Shown here one piece after another: positions 32,239 through 40,629 of a DNA stretch of 64,000 bases. A program made the translations under genes and the position numbers. Source of the stretch: JAMWDF01 sp964645405 (lineage in GTDB: Bacteria > Ratteibacteria > UBA8468 > B48-G9 > DSTR01). Each line of letters begins with the position of its first letter. Positions within the stretch are counted from its first letter, which is position 1. Below the pieces are notes generated by a model. The model was given only the letters and a program-made list of their open reading frames with translations, had not been told where the DNA came from and did not search any database. The stretch is from NCBI GenBank assembly GCA_964645405.1, contig CAZYCA010000037.1:11222-75221 (forward strand), written 5' to 3'.

Positions 32239-32245
32239 CTCTTAT

Positions 32246-33322
32246 ATGCCTGCCGGTCGTTACACCTGCCTTTTTATCATTTCTCCCCTTCTGGTAACTG
32301 TAGTTCTGGGAATATTCTTAGCCGCTACAGCTGTTCAGAAACCAGTTTCCACGACCATCACCATTGCAGCTGCTGGGGACATTATGATGGGCACTGATTA
32401 TCCTGAGAAATTTCTACCACCAGAAGACGGAAGACATCTCTTCCGGGATGCTGAACCCTTTTTAAGACAGGTGGATTTGGCTTTCGCCAATCTGGAAGGA
32501 CCGTTGCTGGATAGAGGAAACTGTTACAAAGACATTTCCCGCGCACATGTTTTCGCCTTCAAAACACCGGCCCGTTTTGCCAGAAACCTGGCCAAAGCCG
32601 GCTTTGATGTTGTCTCTCTGGCTAACAACCACAGCCGCGACTTTGGAGAACATGGCCTGAAGTCAACCAGAGAGATCCTTCAAGTCTGGGGCATAAACGG
32701 AATCAGTGATGGGGAGACTGCTGTCTATCAACGGGGTAATATCAGCGTATGTTTTGTGGCTTTTTCCTTCAGCCCCGGTTCTTTTTCCCTTATTCAGCCA
32801 GGCAAGGCTTTGACCATGATTGAAACCCTGGCAAAAAAATATAATATCGTTGTTGCCTCTTTCCATTGTGGCAGTGAAGGACCAGCGGTACTGCACCTGC
32901 CAGACAAAGAGGAAATCTTCTGCGGAGAAAAAAGGGGCCACCCCAAAAAGCTGGGGCGTGATGCAGTGCAACGGGGAGCTGATTTAGTTTTAATGCATGG
33001 TCCCCATGTACCAAGAGCTATGGAAATTTACCAAGGCAGATTAATCGCTTATAGCCTGGGAAACTTCTGCACCTACGGATTTTCCTCCCTGAAAGGACCT
33101 GTTGCTCTCGCACCACTTTTACTGGTAAAACTTGATAGCCAGGGAGGCCTCCTGCAGGCTGGAGTAATCTGTTTCCACCAGGTTCCACCTGGCATACCCA
33201 GATATGATTTTTCCCATCAGGCTTTACACCTGCTCAGGAAACTATCCCGGGAGGACCTCAACCAGCCAGAAACATTTCTCCAGTCAGATGTTGACTTTTT
33301 CCCTCGGGGAAAGGTAAGATAG
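32246..33322 (+). CDS. CapA family protein (PGA_cap metallophosphatase-like)
   Basis: A 358-residue protein with one N-terminal hydrophobic segment (LVTVVLGIFLAATAV). The PGA_cap domain shows TIAAAGDIMMGT, VDLAFANLEGPLLD, FDVVSLANNHSRDFGEHGL, GADLVLMHGPHVPRAMEIY and LIAYSLGNFCTYG, which carry the conserved metal and active-site residues. CapA proteins take part in poly-gamma-glutamate capsule synthesis in Bacillus, but many bacterial members have other or unknown envelope roles. It follows the LysM hydrolase by 8 bases and ends 10 bases before a tRNA gene. The full CapBC operon is absent here, so capsule synthesis is not implied. Confidence 0.85.
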   Translation: MPAGRYTCLFIISPLLVTVVLGIFLAATAVQKPVSTTITIAAAGDIMMGTDYPEKFLPPEDGRHLFRDAEPFLRQVDLAFANLEGPLLDRGNCYKDISRAHVFAFKTPARFARNLAKAGFDVVSLANNHSRDFGEHGLKSTREILQVWGINGISDGETAVYQRGNISVCFVAFSFSPGSFSLIQPGKALTMIETLAKKYNIVVASFHCGSEGPAVLHLPDKEEIFCGEKRGHPKKLGRDAVQRGADLVLMHGPHVPRAMEIYQGRLIAYSLGNFCTYGFSSLKGPVALAPLLLVKLDSQGGLLQAGVICFHQVPPGIPRYDFSHQALHLLRKLSREDLNQPETFLQSDVDFFPRGKVR

Positions 33323-33332
33323 TATAAAAATT

Positions 33333-33403
33333 GCGGGATTAACTCAGAGGTAGAGTACGAGCTTCCCAAGCTCGGAGCACGGGTTCGAATCCCGTATCCC
33401 GCT
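33333..33403 (+). tRNA. tRNA-Gly (anticodon CCC)
   Basis: A 71-base cloverleaf. The acceptor stem pairs GCGGGAT (33333-33339) with ATCCCGC (33396-33402). The anticodon stem CGAGC/GCTCG holds loop TTCCCAA with anticodon CCC at 33365-33367. The T arm GGGTTCGAATCCC is canonical. CCA is not encoded. It lies between capA and the convergent radical SAM gene. Confidence 0.95.
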
Positions 33404-33416
33404 TACACAGGGAAAC

Positions 33417-34961
33417 TTACTGCTGCCTACCTTTCAGACGACCTCTGGCTCTCTCCAGTTTATAGACAAAGTCTCCTTGCTGATACTGTTTCCGCCAGCC
33501 TTTCATCAGAACCCAGCCACCAAATCTTACCAGAGTATTTCTCCAGTTCCGGTACCACTTCTTCCATCCGTCTCTCAGCCGATGCAGATAAAAAAGTAAA
33601 CAGGGAAAAGCAAAAACATTAATTACTACAAGGAAAAAGTAACGAAACCGGTAGAACTTGCCCATGATTTGCTGTACTGCCATCTGCAGGTCTTCAGCAG
33701 CAACAGGCGGGTCAGGTTCAAAAACAGGGAAATTACCGTCATAGTACTCCCAGCCAACATCACCTGAAGGGTAGATACGGTTCTGCCTCAGCAACCTCTG
33801 GCGCAATTCTGTCCCTGGTAAAGGAACCGGTAATAAAACCTGCACCGTATCAATTCTTGCCTGCCGGATAAATATGCGGAAACGTCTGACCCTTTCAGCC
33901 ACCGGCATAGAAAAAACTCCTTCTGCCAGCGGATAACCAAAGATAAACATTCCGTGCACCAGAAATCCAAACCTCTGGAAGACCCTTGCCATTTTTATCA
34001 TCTCCTCCGGGACTATGTGCTTGCGCATAATCTGTAACTCTTCCTCAATAGGGGATTCAAAACCAATGGCCACGGTATTAATTCCTGCTTTCCTCATCGC
34101 TGATAACAACTCGCCATCCTTTGCCTTATCCAGACGAATCTGAACTGTAAAATCAAGTCTAAGATTAATCCGGCGCTGGTATTCAAAAAGCATTCTGCAG
34201 AAACGGATTGTTTCTTCCCTCTGCTGACCGAAAAGGTCATCAACAATGAAAAAATGTCTGGCATCCCTTGTCTCCACCAGGTTGCTTATTTGCTCCAGTA
34301 ATCTTTCCGGGGAGGCAAAACGAGGTTTTCCCTTGACAGTACAGAATTCGCAATCCATGCCACAGCCACGTATTCTCTCCACCGGATAGATACTAATTCT
34401 GGCATAGCGAACCAGAGAAAAGTCCGGTAAGGGTAAGGCCTCAAAATCGGTGATTGGTTCTCTTGGTGGTGTCTGGATAATCTTCCCTCCCTCATAATAA
34501 GCCAGTCCTTTCACACTTTTCAAATCAGAACCATTTTCTAAGGAGAGAAGAAGTTGCTGTATGGTAACTTCACCCTCACCCCTGACAATGTAATCAATAC
34601 CAGAGGCAAAAGCCTCTGGCATGGTTTCTTCTACAAAATGTTGCCCACCAGCCACAGTAATCACACCTTCCTTTTTATAAAACCTGGCCAGTTCATAAAG
34701 CCTGGGAACTGTGCTGGTAAGGCCACCATAAAATCCTACAACGTCAGCACTTCTTAATCTTTGCAGCAGACTGTGGTCCACCTTGCCCTGCTCGGTTCTG
34801 GGTCCATGGAGAGAAAAGTTATTCTCATCAATCACTTCTACATCCCAGTTTCTCAGTTCACGCACTGAAGTAGCAACACAGACGGGGCCTAGTGCCGTAG
34901 TTTTATTAGCTACATTAGAATAAATATTAAAGGCAGGGTATGCCGGAATGACGATCCTCAT
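33417..34961 (-). CDS. B12-binding domain radical SAM protein
   Basis: About 514 residues from ATG 34961, chosen because MRIVIPAYP matches the usual family start; ATG 34997 would add 12 residues but lacks a ribosome site. Residues ~1-150 form a cobalamin-binding-like domain (VEVIDENNFS, ADVVGFYGGLTSTVPRLYEL, GVITVAGGQHF). The radical SAM core has IRGCGMDCEFCTVKG (CxxxCxxC) near residue 185, then FIVDDLFGQQREETI and IGFESPIEEELQIMRK. A C-terminal domain like DUF4070 follows, with two hydrophobic stretches. Such proteins perform radical methylation or C-C chemistry; the substrate is not predictable. It is transcribed alone, head to tail with nothing. Confidence 0.86.
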   Translation of the reverse strand: MRIVIPAYPAFNIYSNVANKTTALGPVCVATSVRELRNWDVEVIDENNFSLHGPRTEQGKVDHSLLQRLRSADVVGFYGGLTSTVPRLYELARFYKKEGVITVAGGQHFVEETMPEAFASGIDYIVRGEGEVTIQQLLLSLENGSDLKSVKGLAYYEGGKIIQTPPREPITDFEALPLPDFSLVRYARISIYPVERIRGCGMDCEFCTVKGKPRFASPERLLEQISNLVETRDARHFFIVDDLFGQQREETIRFCRMLFEYQRRINLRLDFTVQIRLDKAKDGELLSAMRKAGINTVAIGFESPIEEELQIMRKHIVPEEMIKMARVFQRFGFLVHGMFIFGYPLAEGVFSMPVAERVRRFRIFIRQARIDTVQVLLPVPLPGTELRQRLLRQNRIYPSGDVGWEYYDGNFPVFEPDPPVAAEDLQMAVQQIMGKFYRFRYFFLVVINVFAFPCLLFYLHRLRDGWKKWYRNWRNTLVRFGGWVLMKGWRKQYQQGDFVYKLERARGRLKGRQQ

Positions 34962-35053
34962 TCTTTTGCGTTTCTTTCCTGCTGCGTGGAGATTCATTGG
35001 CCTGGTATTGCAGCTATCGTTTCTTTAACCTTCTATTCCGTGAATAACTTATT

Positions 35054-35560
35054 TCACTTCTCCATTTGAGAAAATAATCTTGTCAGTCGCAACTGTGTCG
35101 GCCAGAACCGCCACTGAATAGATAACTGCAGGAGAACGAAAACTATAAGCCAGGTTAGATTACTGCAGATAAGAAATCCTAAAAATCCGGAAAGAGAAAT
35201 TAGATTCATCATTTCCATCACAAAGATAGTGTAAACCAGATAAAGAGAAAATAACTTCTTCCCTTCTATAGCCTTGACGTTTCCCTGCCTCATTATCCTT
35301 CTGGCTAAGAAACTGGCAAACCCATCACAGAAAAGAAAAATACCTGCTCCCAGGGCAAAAAGGAAATACTGCACAAACCTGACAACACCTTCCTCGTAAT
35401 TGGGAATAAGAGGTTGCCAGCCTGCCTTTTTTAAAAAATAACCCACTGTTGCCAGGATAAACGGCGGCAAGAAAAAGGAACTGCTGACCAGCCGCAGAAT
35501 TTTCCAGAACCTATGGTCTAACCGGACAGGAAGCGAAGACAGACTTTTCTGGTCCTGCAT
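35054..35560 (-). CDS. membrane protein of unknown function
   Basis: A 168-residue protein I do not recognise. It shows four hydrophobic segments: near residues 25-44 (SSSFFLPPFILATVGYFL), 63-80 (FVQYFLFALGAGIFLFC), 103-125 and 128-150 (ICSNLTWLIVFVLLQLSIQW). Charged loops are short. There is no signal peptide cleavage site. It lies between the radical SAM gene and tRNA-Arg on the minus strand, with a 57-base gap to the radical SAM start, so the two might be co-transcribed. The homology is unclear; a small transporter-like or anchor role is possible but not supported. Confidence 0.6.
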   Translation of the reverse strand: MQDQKSLSSLPVRLDHRFWKILRLVSSSFFLPPFILATVGYFLKKAGWQPLIPNYEEGVVRFVQYFLFALGAGIFLFCDGFASFLARRIMRQGNVKAIEGKKLFSLYLVYTIFVMEMMNLISLSGFLGFLICSNLTWLIVFVLLQLSIQWRFWPTQLRLTRLFSQMEK

Positions 35561-35651
35561 GGTTAAATTATAACACAGTTTATTATTTCCAAAAACCTTT
35601 TTGCTTGACGCTAAATCTAAAAATACGTAAAATCATCTCATCACGGAACAA

Positions 35652-35725
35652 GCGCCTGTAGCTCAACCGGAGAGAGCACCTGCCTTCTAAGCAGGGGGCT
35701 GCCTGTTCAAGTCAGGCCAGGCGCG
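35652..35725 (+). tRNA. tRNA-Arg (anticodon TCT)
   Basis: A 74-base cloverleaf. Acceptor GCGCCTG (35652-35658) pairs with CAGGCGC (35718-35724). Anticodon stem CCTGC/GCAGG (35679-35683 and 35691-35695) holds loop CTTCTAA with anticodon TCT at 35686-35688. T arm GCCTG/CAGGC is present. No CCA is encoded. It reads AGA codons. Confidence 0.93.
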
Positions 35726-35772
35726 CCGGTAGGAATTACTTCTAATTTTAGCTGAAAGCAACTGAAAATTAT

Positions 35773-35845
35773 GGGCCGTTAGCTCAACTGGCAGAGCAGG
35801 GCACTCTTAATGCCAAGGTTGGAGGTTCGATTCCTCCACGGCCTA
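35773..35845 (+). tRNA. tRNA-Lys (anticodon CTT)
   Basis: A 73-base cloverleaf. Acceptor GGGCCGT (35773-35779) pairs with ACGGCCT with one G-T pair. The anticodon loop CTCTTAA gives anticodon CTT at 35806-35808; the stem has one G-A mismatch at its base. The T arm GGAGGTTCGATTCCTCC is canonical. Its last 19 bases are repeated 130 bases downstream (see the repeat). It reads AAG codons. Confidence 0.92.
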
Positions 35846-35976
35846 CCCTATCTCTCCTTGAGTAAGTGGAGGAAGCGAAGGGAGCCCGGGTTGTGAGGTG
35901 CGACGAAAAGGAGCACCGAACGGGCGGGTGGCCGACCTGTAGCGCAGCGGAAGGCGCCGATTCCTCCACGGCCTAC
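35828..35976 (+). repeat. 19-bp direct repeat of the tRNA-Lys 3' end flanking a structured 111-bp insert
   Basis: CGATTCCTCCACGGCCTAC occurs at 35828-35846 (the tRNA-Lys 3' end) and again at 35958-35976. The 111 bases between are GC-rich compared with surroundings. They contain an imperfect hairpin: GCCCG (35884-35888) pairs with CGGGC (35921-35925), TT with AA, and GGTGC (35897-35901) with GCACC (35913-35917). The layout is that of an attachment-site duplication around a tiny insertion in a tRNA gene. No open reading frame is credible inside. The second copy supplies the stop codon of the following minus-strand LolA-like gene. Confidence 0.75.
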
Positions 35977-36749
35977 TTCGTCTCTTGCTTTTTCGCCTCT
36001 GTCATCCTTAAAAGCATTTCCGTAATGTCCAGTACCTGAACATTAGAGGGGATTTTCAAATTAAAGACAGAATCAGGTATTTTCTCCTTTACTAATTCTT
36101 TGAAATCAATCCCGATAACCGGGGACACCTGGTTACTGAAAACTTCCACACGTTCAATACTATAGTCAGCAGATGTCACCCACAGTGAGATTTTGCTAAT
36201 TTTGCCCTCCGTTTCCTGTTTCTTCAGGAAGGGCAAATCTTTTACAATTTCTCCTATTTCGTTCACTTCAATAAGATAGTAATTCCGCCCCTCTTTAACC
36301 TTTTCACTCACCTGTAGCCGATCACCCAAAGAGAGAATCTGTTTCCACATCTCTTCAGGAGAAATAGCCACCTGCACATCCTTCACTGGTTTCCTCAACT
36401 CTTCCGGTAGCCTGGTAAAATCCAGTTTCATCACCAGCCCCAGCTTCTTCTGGTATATCGTCACACTTTTTTCATCTATTAATATATTTTGTTCTCCTGC
36501 CTCCTCCAGTCCTGGCTGACTCATCACCATGTCCAGTCTCACCCTTTTACCTTTGACCCAGAAACGGCAGGGCACTTTTACCTGATTGCCAGAAGTAGCT
36601 GTATTTATCTCCAGACTACCCCGCCATTCATTGCCCTGATATTTCTCCAGTAGTTTGCCAAGAACTTTTTCCTTTTCTACTGCTGACTCACAGATAACTG
36701 CTGCTGCCAACAGAACAACTAAAAACATTTGCATTGTTTTCCTGACCAT
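35973..36749 (-). CDS. LolA-like outer-membrane lipoprotein-sorting protein
   Basis: About 258 residues from ATG 36749, which has a strong AGGAGG site; an earlier in-frame start at 36782 is not needed. Residues 1-24 form a signal peptide (MVRKTMQMFLVVLLAAAVI, then CESA). The mature part is a beta-rich LolA/LolB-type fold: GSLEINTATSGNQVKVPC, FWVKGKRVRLDMVM, LGLVMKLDFTRLP and a C-terminal SVFNLKIPSNVQVLDI with the usual residues. Such proteins carry lipoproteins across the periplasm or act as related carriers. It stands alone. The last residues (AKKQETK, then TAG) run into the tRNA-derived repeat, so the original C-terminus may have been longer or different. Confidence 0.75.
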   Translation of the reverse strand: MVRKTMQMFLVVLLAAAVICESAVEKEKVLGKLLEKYQGNEWRGSLEINTATSGNQVKVPCRFWVKGKRVRLDMVMSQPGLEEAGEQNILIDEKSVTIYQKKLGLVMKLDFTRLPEELRKPVKDVQVAISPEEMWKQILSLGDRLQVSEKVKEGRNYYLIEVNEIGEIVKDLPFLKKQETEGKISKISLWVTSADYSIERVEVFSNQVSPVIGIDFKELVKEKIPDSVFNLKIPSNVQVLDITEMLLRMTEAKKQETK

Positions 36750-36863
36750 AAAAACCTCCTGTTTTTCCTCTGGCTCTGTCAAAAACTCTCGCTAACTATC
36801 TTTACCTTTGCCTCAAATATCCTACAACATTTACCATGTAAAAGCAAAACCTTTCCCGGTAGC

Positions 36864-36893
36864 TTGAAATAAAAAGGCCAGATATGCTATAAA
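36864..36893 (+). promoter_or_regulatory. promoter of nth with extended -10
   Basis: TTGAAA (36864-36869), 18 bases, then TGC-TATAAA (36885-36893). The ATG at 36900 starts 6 bases after the -10, so transcription and translation likely begin at the same base. There is no ribosome site in between. Confidence 0.6.
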
Positions 36894-36899
36894 AATGGC

Positions 36900-37529
36900 A
36901 TGGACAAAGTCCAGAAGATTATCCAGATTCTGGAAAAAAGTTATCCCCGGACCAGGACAGCTTTGCACTTTTCCAATCCCTTCCAGCTACTGGTAGCCAC
37001 CATCCTTTCGGCTCAAACTACTGACGAACAGGTTAACCGCATTACTGCAGAACTCTTCCGCAAATACCGCTCTCCTGAAGATTTTGCCAAAACTGATGTG
37101 GAAAAGATAGCCTCTGACATCCGCAGCGTCAACTTTTACCGGACCAAGGCTAAGAATATAAAACGGCTGTCTGAGGTTATCTGCCGGGATTTTGGTGGCC
37201 AGGTACCTGCCAGGCTCTCAGAACTGGTAAAACTGCCAGGTGTTGCCAGGAAAACAGCTAATGTGGTTCTCTCGCAAGCCTTCGGTAAAGCTGAAGGAAT
37301 TGTAGTGGATACTCATGTCGGCAGGCTTGCCCGAAGGTTAGGCCTAACCAGACAGGAAGACCCTGTCAGGGTGGAGATTGACCTCATGCGGCTGGTCCCG
37401 AAAGAAAAATGGATTTCCTTTCCGTTTCAATTGATTTTACATGGGAGGAAAGTCTGTCGGGCGGTGAATCCCCGTTGCCGTGAGTGCGCTTTAATTAAAT
37501 ACTGTTTGTATCCGGAAAAACGATTATGA
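36900..37529 (+). CDS. nth: endonuclease III
   Basis: A 209-residue DNA glycosylase/AP lyase. Key parts are FQLLVATILSAQTTDEQVN, the helix-hairpin-helix LPGVARKTANVVL with the catalytic Lys, VDTHVGRLARRLGL with the catalytic Asp, and the C-terminal iron-sulphur motif C-x6-C-x2-C-x5-C (CRAVNPRCRECALIKYC). It removes oxidised pyrimidines and is the standard bacterial Nth. The ATG follows a promoter almost directly. The stop overlaps the next start (ATGA), placing it at the head of a run of genes reaching to folE. Confidence 0.96.
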   Translation: MDKVQKIIQILEKSYPRTRTALHFSNPFQLLVATILSAQTTDEQVNRITAELFRKYRSPEDFAKTDVEKIASDIRSVNFYRTKAKNIKRLSEVICRDFGGQVPARLSELVKLPGVARKTANVVLSQAFGKAEGIVVDTHVGRLARRLGLTRQEDPVRVEIDLMRLVPKEKWISFPFQLILHGRKVCRAVNPRCRECALIKYCLYPEKRL

Positions 37530-38293
37530 CTGGCTGGTTATATCGGGTGGTGTGCTTGGCGGTTTCTATTTCCCTCTCCAGTTGTAGCTACACCATCAGC
37601 TCCAATGTAAAACCACGACAACGGCAGGCAACCGGGGTGCATCATACTGTCAAACGGGGCGAAAACCTTTTCCGCATTGCCCTTCATTACTATGATACTA
37701 CCTCCACTTCAGAAACTATTATGGCAGTGGAACGGATTAAGCAAGCCAATGCTCTTTCTTCAGATGTTATCTCTCCGGGGCAGAAACTCTTCATTCCGGG
37801 TACGACAAAAAAGCCACCCCAGAATCCGCTTTTACCCCCGGAGACTATCTCTTCCCCTGCCCTGGAAAAGCCTAAAACTCCTGCGACGACTCCCGGGCCA
37901 CAGACGCCAGTAATTATCAAATCAGAATCTTACCTGTGGCCTGTAGAAGGGAAAATCATCTGCCGTTATGGAGAACTCGGTAATAAAGGACTTGATATTC
38001 TAACTAAACCTGCCGCCCCGGTAGTTGCCAGCCGTTCAGGAACAGTTTCCTTTGCCGGGCAAACTTCCAGGTATGGTGAAACAATAATCATTCAGCATCC
38101 CGATGGTATATATACAGTCTATGGACATGATTTACACCTGAAAGTAGAGAAAGGTAAGTCAGTTAGACAGGGTGAGGTTATCGCCCAGGTAAAAAATAGC
38201 ACTCAGAAAATCAGATATGTTCACTTTGAAATCAGAAAGGGAACAGAAACAATTGACCCGTTGCAAGTTTTACCGGAAACTCCCAAAGATTAA
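37526..38293 (+). CDS. nlpD: NlpD-like lipoprotein (LysM plus degenerate M23 domain)
   Basis: A 255-residue lipoprotein. The signal peptide ends in a lipobox LSSC (Cys near residue 20). A LysM domain covers about residues 40-90 (HHTVKRGENLFRIALHYYD). A proline-rich linker leads to an M23-type domain (~150-245). Of the usual zinc ligands, the first HxxxD is NKGLD (no His), the second is HDLH and the third is YVHFEI. Loss of the first His makes it a probable amidase activator like NlpD or EnvC rather than an active peptidase. It begins within the nth stop. This is the only candidate for that role in the window. Confidence 0.84.
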   Translation: MTGWLYRVVCLAVSISLSSCSYTISSNVKPRQRQATGVHHTVKRGENLFRIALHYYDTTSTSETIMAVERIKQANALSSDVISPGQKLFIPGTTKKPPQNPLLPPETISSPALEKPKTPATTPGPQTPVIIKSESYLWPVEGKIICRYGELGNKGLDILTKPAAPVVASRSGTVSFAGQTSRYGETIIIQHPDGIYTVYGHDLHLKVEKGKSVRQGEVIAQVKNSTQKIRYVHFEIRKGTETIDPLQVLPETPKD

Positions 38294-38301
38294 ATGAAAT
38301 T

Positions 38302-39396
38302 ATGGACAATAATTTGGAGTACTGGCTGGCTTTAAGTCTGGCTGGTCTTCCCTTAACGAAAGTAAAGGAAGCCCTGGAGCAAATGGGTAGACCGGAAGAA
38401 ATCTTTTCTGCCTCTGACCAGACACTTTACCAGCTCGGTTTTACTACCCAGGCTATCCGGAGGATAAGAAACTGGAAAAGTTTAGGTTGCCAGGATAAGA
38501 TCAGGCAGGCCAGGTCATACCATCTGGAAATTATCACCTTACATGATAAGCATTATCCTGCCCTTTTAAAACAGATACCTGACCCGCCACCGGTACTTTT
38601 TGTAAAAGGAAGCCTTTGCTCCCCTGAAGAATTAGCCATTGCTATTGTCGGGACCAGACATCCTTCTCTTTACGGTTTACAAATGGCAGAAAAATTTGCC
38701 AGCCAGCTGGCGGAACTTGGCATGGTTATAGTCAGTGGTTTAGCCAGGGGGATTGATACCCAGGCTCACCGGGCAGCACTGAAAGCAAATGGCCGCACAA
38801 TCGCCGTGCTTGGCTGCGGTCACGGTAACATTTATCCTCCGGAAAACAGGAAACTGGCTGCAGAAATCAGCGAAAATGGAGCGCTTATCTCTGAATTTCC
38901 ACCAGATTTACCCCCTTTCCCGGAAAACTTTCCCCGCCGCAACAGAATTATCTCAGGACTGTCTCGCGGGGTTCTGGTAGTGGAAGCAGGCCAGCGCTCC
39001 GGGGCTTTAATTACCGCTACTTTGGCAGCAGAACAAAATCGGGAAGTTTTTGCCCTGCCCGGAGAAGTCACTTCCGCAACTTCCTCAGGAACACATCAAC
39101 TGCTAAAAGAGGGAGCAAAATTAGTGGAGAGTATTAAAGACATCCTGGAAGAACTGAACCTGCAGGTAAAAAAACCATCCAGTACCCGTCAGGAGAAACA
39201 GATCCCGGAAATCCAGGAAGAGGAAAAACAACTTTTGTCTCTGCTGGATAAAGACTGTTCCCTCGAAGAGCTGGCAGCCCGGACAGGATATGCGTTGCCG
39301 CAGTTATCTTCCCTTCTGGTAAGTCTGGAACTGAAAGGTCTTATCAGGTGCCTGCCAGGGAAAATTTATAGCCGCAGTCAGAAATTATCGGAGTAG
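38302..39396 (+). CDS. dprA: DNA processing protein DprA
   Basis: A 364-residue DprA. The Rossmann-like core contains AIAIVGTRHPSLYGLQMA, VSGLARGIDTQAHRAAL, TIAVLGCGHGNIYPPENR and FPRRNRIISGLSRGVLVVEA, all family signatures. A C-terminal winged-helix-like domain (~300-360) is present. DprA loads RecA onto incoming single-stranded DNA in natural transformation; it is also found in species not known to be competent. The start follows NlpD by 8 bases, and no ComE-type genes are in the window. Length is normal. Confidence 0.95.
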   Translation: MDNNLEYWLALSLAGLPLTKVKEALEQMGRPEEIFSASDQTLYQLGFTTQAIRRIRNWKSLGCQDKIRQARSYHLEIITLHDKHYPALLKQIPDPPPVLFVKGSLCSPEELAIAIVGTRHPSLYGLQMAEKFASQLAELGMVIVSGLARGIDTQAHRAALKANGRTIAVLGCGHGNIYPPENRKLAAEISENGALISEFPPDLPPFPENFPRRNRIISGLSRGVLVVEAGQRSGALITATLAAEQNREVFALPGEVTSATSSGTHQLLKEGAKLVESIKDILEELNLQVKKPSSTRQEKQIPEIQEEEKQLLSLLDKDCSLEELAARTGYALPQLSSLLVSLELKGLIRCLPGKIYSRSQKLSE

Positions 39397-39482
39397 AAAA
39401 ATTAAGTTTTTCTTTTTTGTTAAGGTTAGGCTAAAATAAACTGCAGCAGTCTGAAAGAATATCTTTTCGGCAGGAGGCTAAA

Positions 39483-40061
39483 ATGAGAATCTGGAGCCGG
39501 GTGGTGGCAACAATCTATATCCTGGCTGGTCTTATTCTCTGTCTGGGTATTTTGTTCCTCTGGGCGAACGAAAATCTGCTTGATACCTACCAGAAGTTTT
39601 TCACCGGTCATCTTTTCCGGCTTGGACTGGCCAGCATGGTAGTACTTCTGCTGGGAATAACATGGCTGGTGAACTGGATAGAAATTTTCTATCGGAACAA
39701 AGCTATTACCTTTGATAACCCTGGAGGAAGAGTTAAAATCTCTCTGAAAGCTGTGGAAGAATTCATCAATTCCAGAATTCTGGGCCAGATTCCTGGAGTG
39801 AAAAGCCTGGTGGTACGAGCAGGATTAAGTTCCAGGGGTCTGGAAACCAGTATCAATTTAAAATTGATGGCTGGCGCCAATATCCCGGAAACCTGTGCCC
39901 ATATCCAGGAGATGACTAAAAACTACCTGCAGGATGTTGTAGGTGTAGAAAGAGTTGCCAGTATTGAAGTCTTTGTTTCCAGTATTATTACCAAGGAGGA
40001 GACAACCTCTCAGTCAGCTGTACCTCCGGAGGAAAGCAATGAATCAGAAAGTAGCGGTTAA
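39483..40061 (+). CDS. amaP: AmaP-type alkaline shock response membrane anchor protein
   Basis: A 192-residue protein with two N-terminal membrane helices (IYILAGLILCLGILFLWA and LASMVVLLLGITWLVNWI), then a soluble domain resembling Asp23/Gls24: ISLKAVEEFINSRIL, VKSLVVRAGLSSRGLET and IQEMTKNYLQDVVGVERV. In Firmicutes AmaP anchors Asp23 to the membrane. An asp23 gene occurs elsewhere in the window (51553). The gene has its own AGGAGG site and its stop overlaps the gmhA start, giving translational coupling. It is unusual in organisms with a clear outer membrane. Confidence 0.8.
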   Translation: MRIWSRVVATIYILAGLILCLGILFLWANENLLDTYQKFFTGHLFRLGLASMVVLLLGITWLVNWIEIFYRNKAITFDNPGGRVKISLKAVEEFINSRILGQIPGVKSLVVRAGLSSRGLETSINLKLMAGANIPETCAHIQEMTKNYLQDVVGVERVASIEVFVSSIITKEETTSQSAVPPEESNESESSG

Positions 40062-40629
40062 AACCATAACCGCTTCCCTCAGAGAATCCTTTCTTTTAAG
40101 GAAACTGCTCCTGAAAAAAAAGCCGGTAGAAGAAATCTGGAAGGTTGCGCAATTGCTGATAAACTGTTTGCAGAACAACCATAAGGTGCTTGTTTGCGGA
40201 AACGGTGGTAGTGCTGCTGATTCTCAGCACTGGACAGGAGAGATGATTGGCCGTTTCAGACGAAGAAGAAATGCCTTACCATTTCTCTCCCTGACTACCA
40301 ATACTTCAGTCCTGACCAGTATCGGTAATGATGAAAGTTTTACGGACATTTTTTCCAGGCAGGTGGAAGGATTAGGACAGCCAGGCGATATCCTGATCTG
40401 TATCTCTACTTCCGGGTCTTCCGCTAATGTGCTGCAGGCAGCCTCTCAAGCGAGAAAAAAAGGACTGAAGGTTATCAGCCTGACTGGCAGGAAACCAAAT
40501 CCTTTAGCCCGACTTTCTGATTTGTGTCTCTCTGTTCCTTCCAGAGATACTCCCCGTATTCAGGAAATCCATATCCTTCTGGTTCACATTCTCTGCGATT
40601 TGGTGGAAACAGCACTCAGCGGCTCATGA
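40039..40629 (+). CDS. gmhA: D-sedoheptulose 7-phosphate isomerase
   Basis: A 196-residue SIS-domain protein from ATG 40039, which has GGAGGAAAGC before it. It shows VLVCGNGGSAADSQHWTGEM, SIGNDESFTDIFSRQV and GDILICISTSGSSANVLQA, the pattern of GmhA. It isomerises sedoheptulose 7-phosphate to D-glycero-D-manno-heptose 7-phosphate, the first step of ADP- or GDP-heptose synthesis for lipopolysaccharide or S-layer. It overlaps the end of amaP and its stop overlaps rfaE2. The kinase step gene (hldE N-terminal domain) is not seen here. Confidence 0.9.
   Translation: MNQKVAVKTITASLRESFLLRKLLLKKKPVEEIWKVAQLLINCLQNNHKVLVCGNGGSAADSQHWTGEMIGRFRRRRNALPFLSLTTNTSVLTSIGNDESFTDIFSRQVEGLGQPGDILICISTSGSSANVLQAASQARKKGLKVISLTGRKPNPLARLSDLCLSVPSRDTPRIQEIHILLVHILCDLVETALSGS

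Noticed and set aside
35784..35969. 61-residue minus-strand frame with the string GRGGIEPPTLALRVP
   Set aside because: It is antisense to tRNA-Lys and the adjoining repeat. This string is a frequent false protein produced by translating tRNA regions backward.
36829..36841. TTTAC-CAT-GTAAA inverted repeat in the gap between the LolA-like gene and nth
   Set aside because: Only five bases per arm; it coincides with a weak -35 candidate (TTTACA) and no regulator can be assigned.
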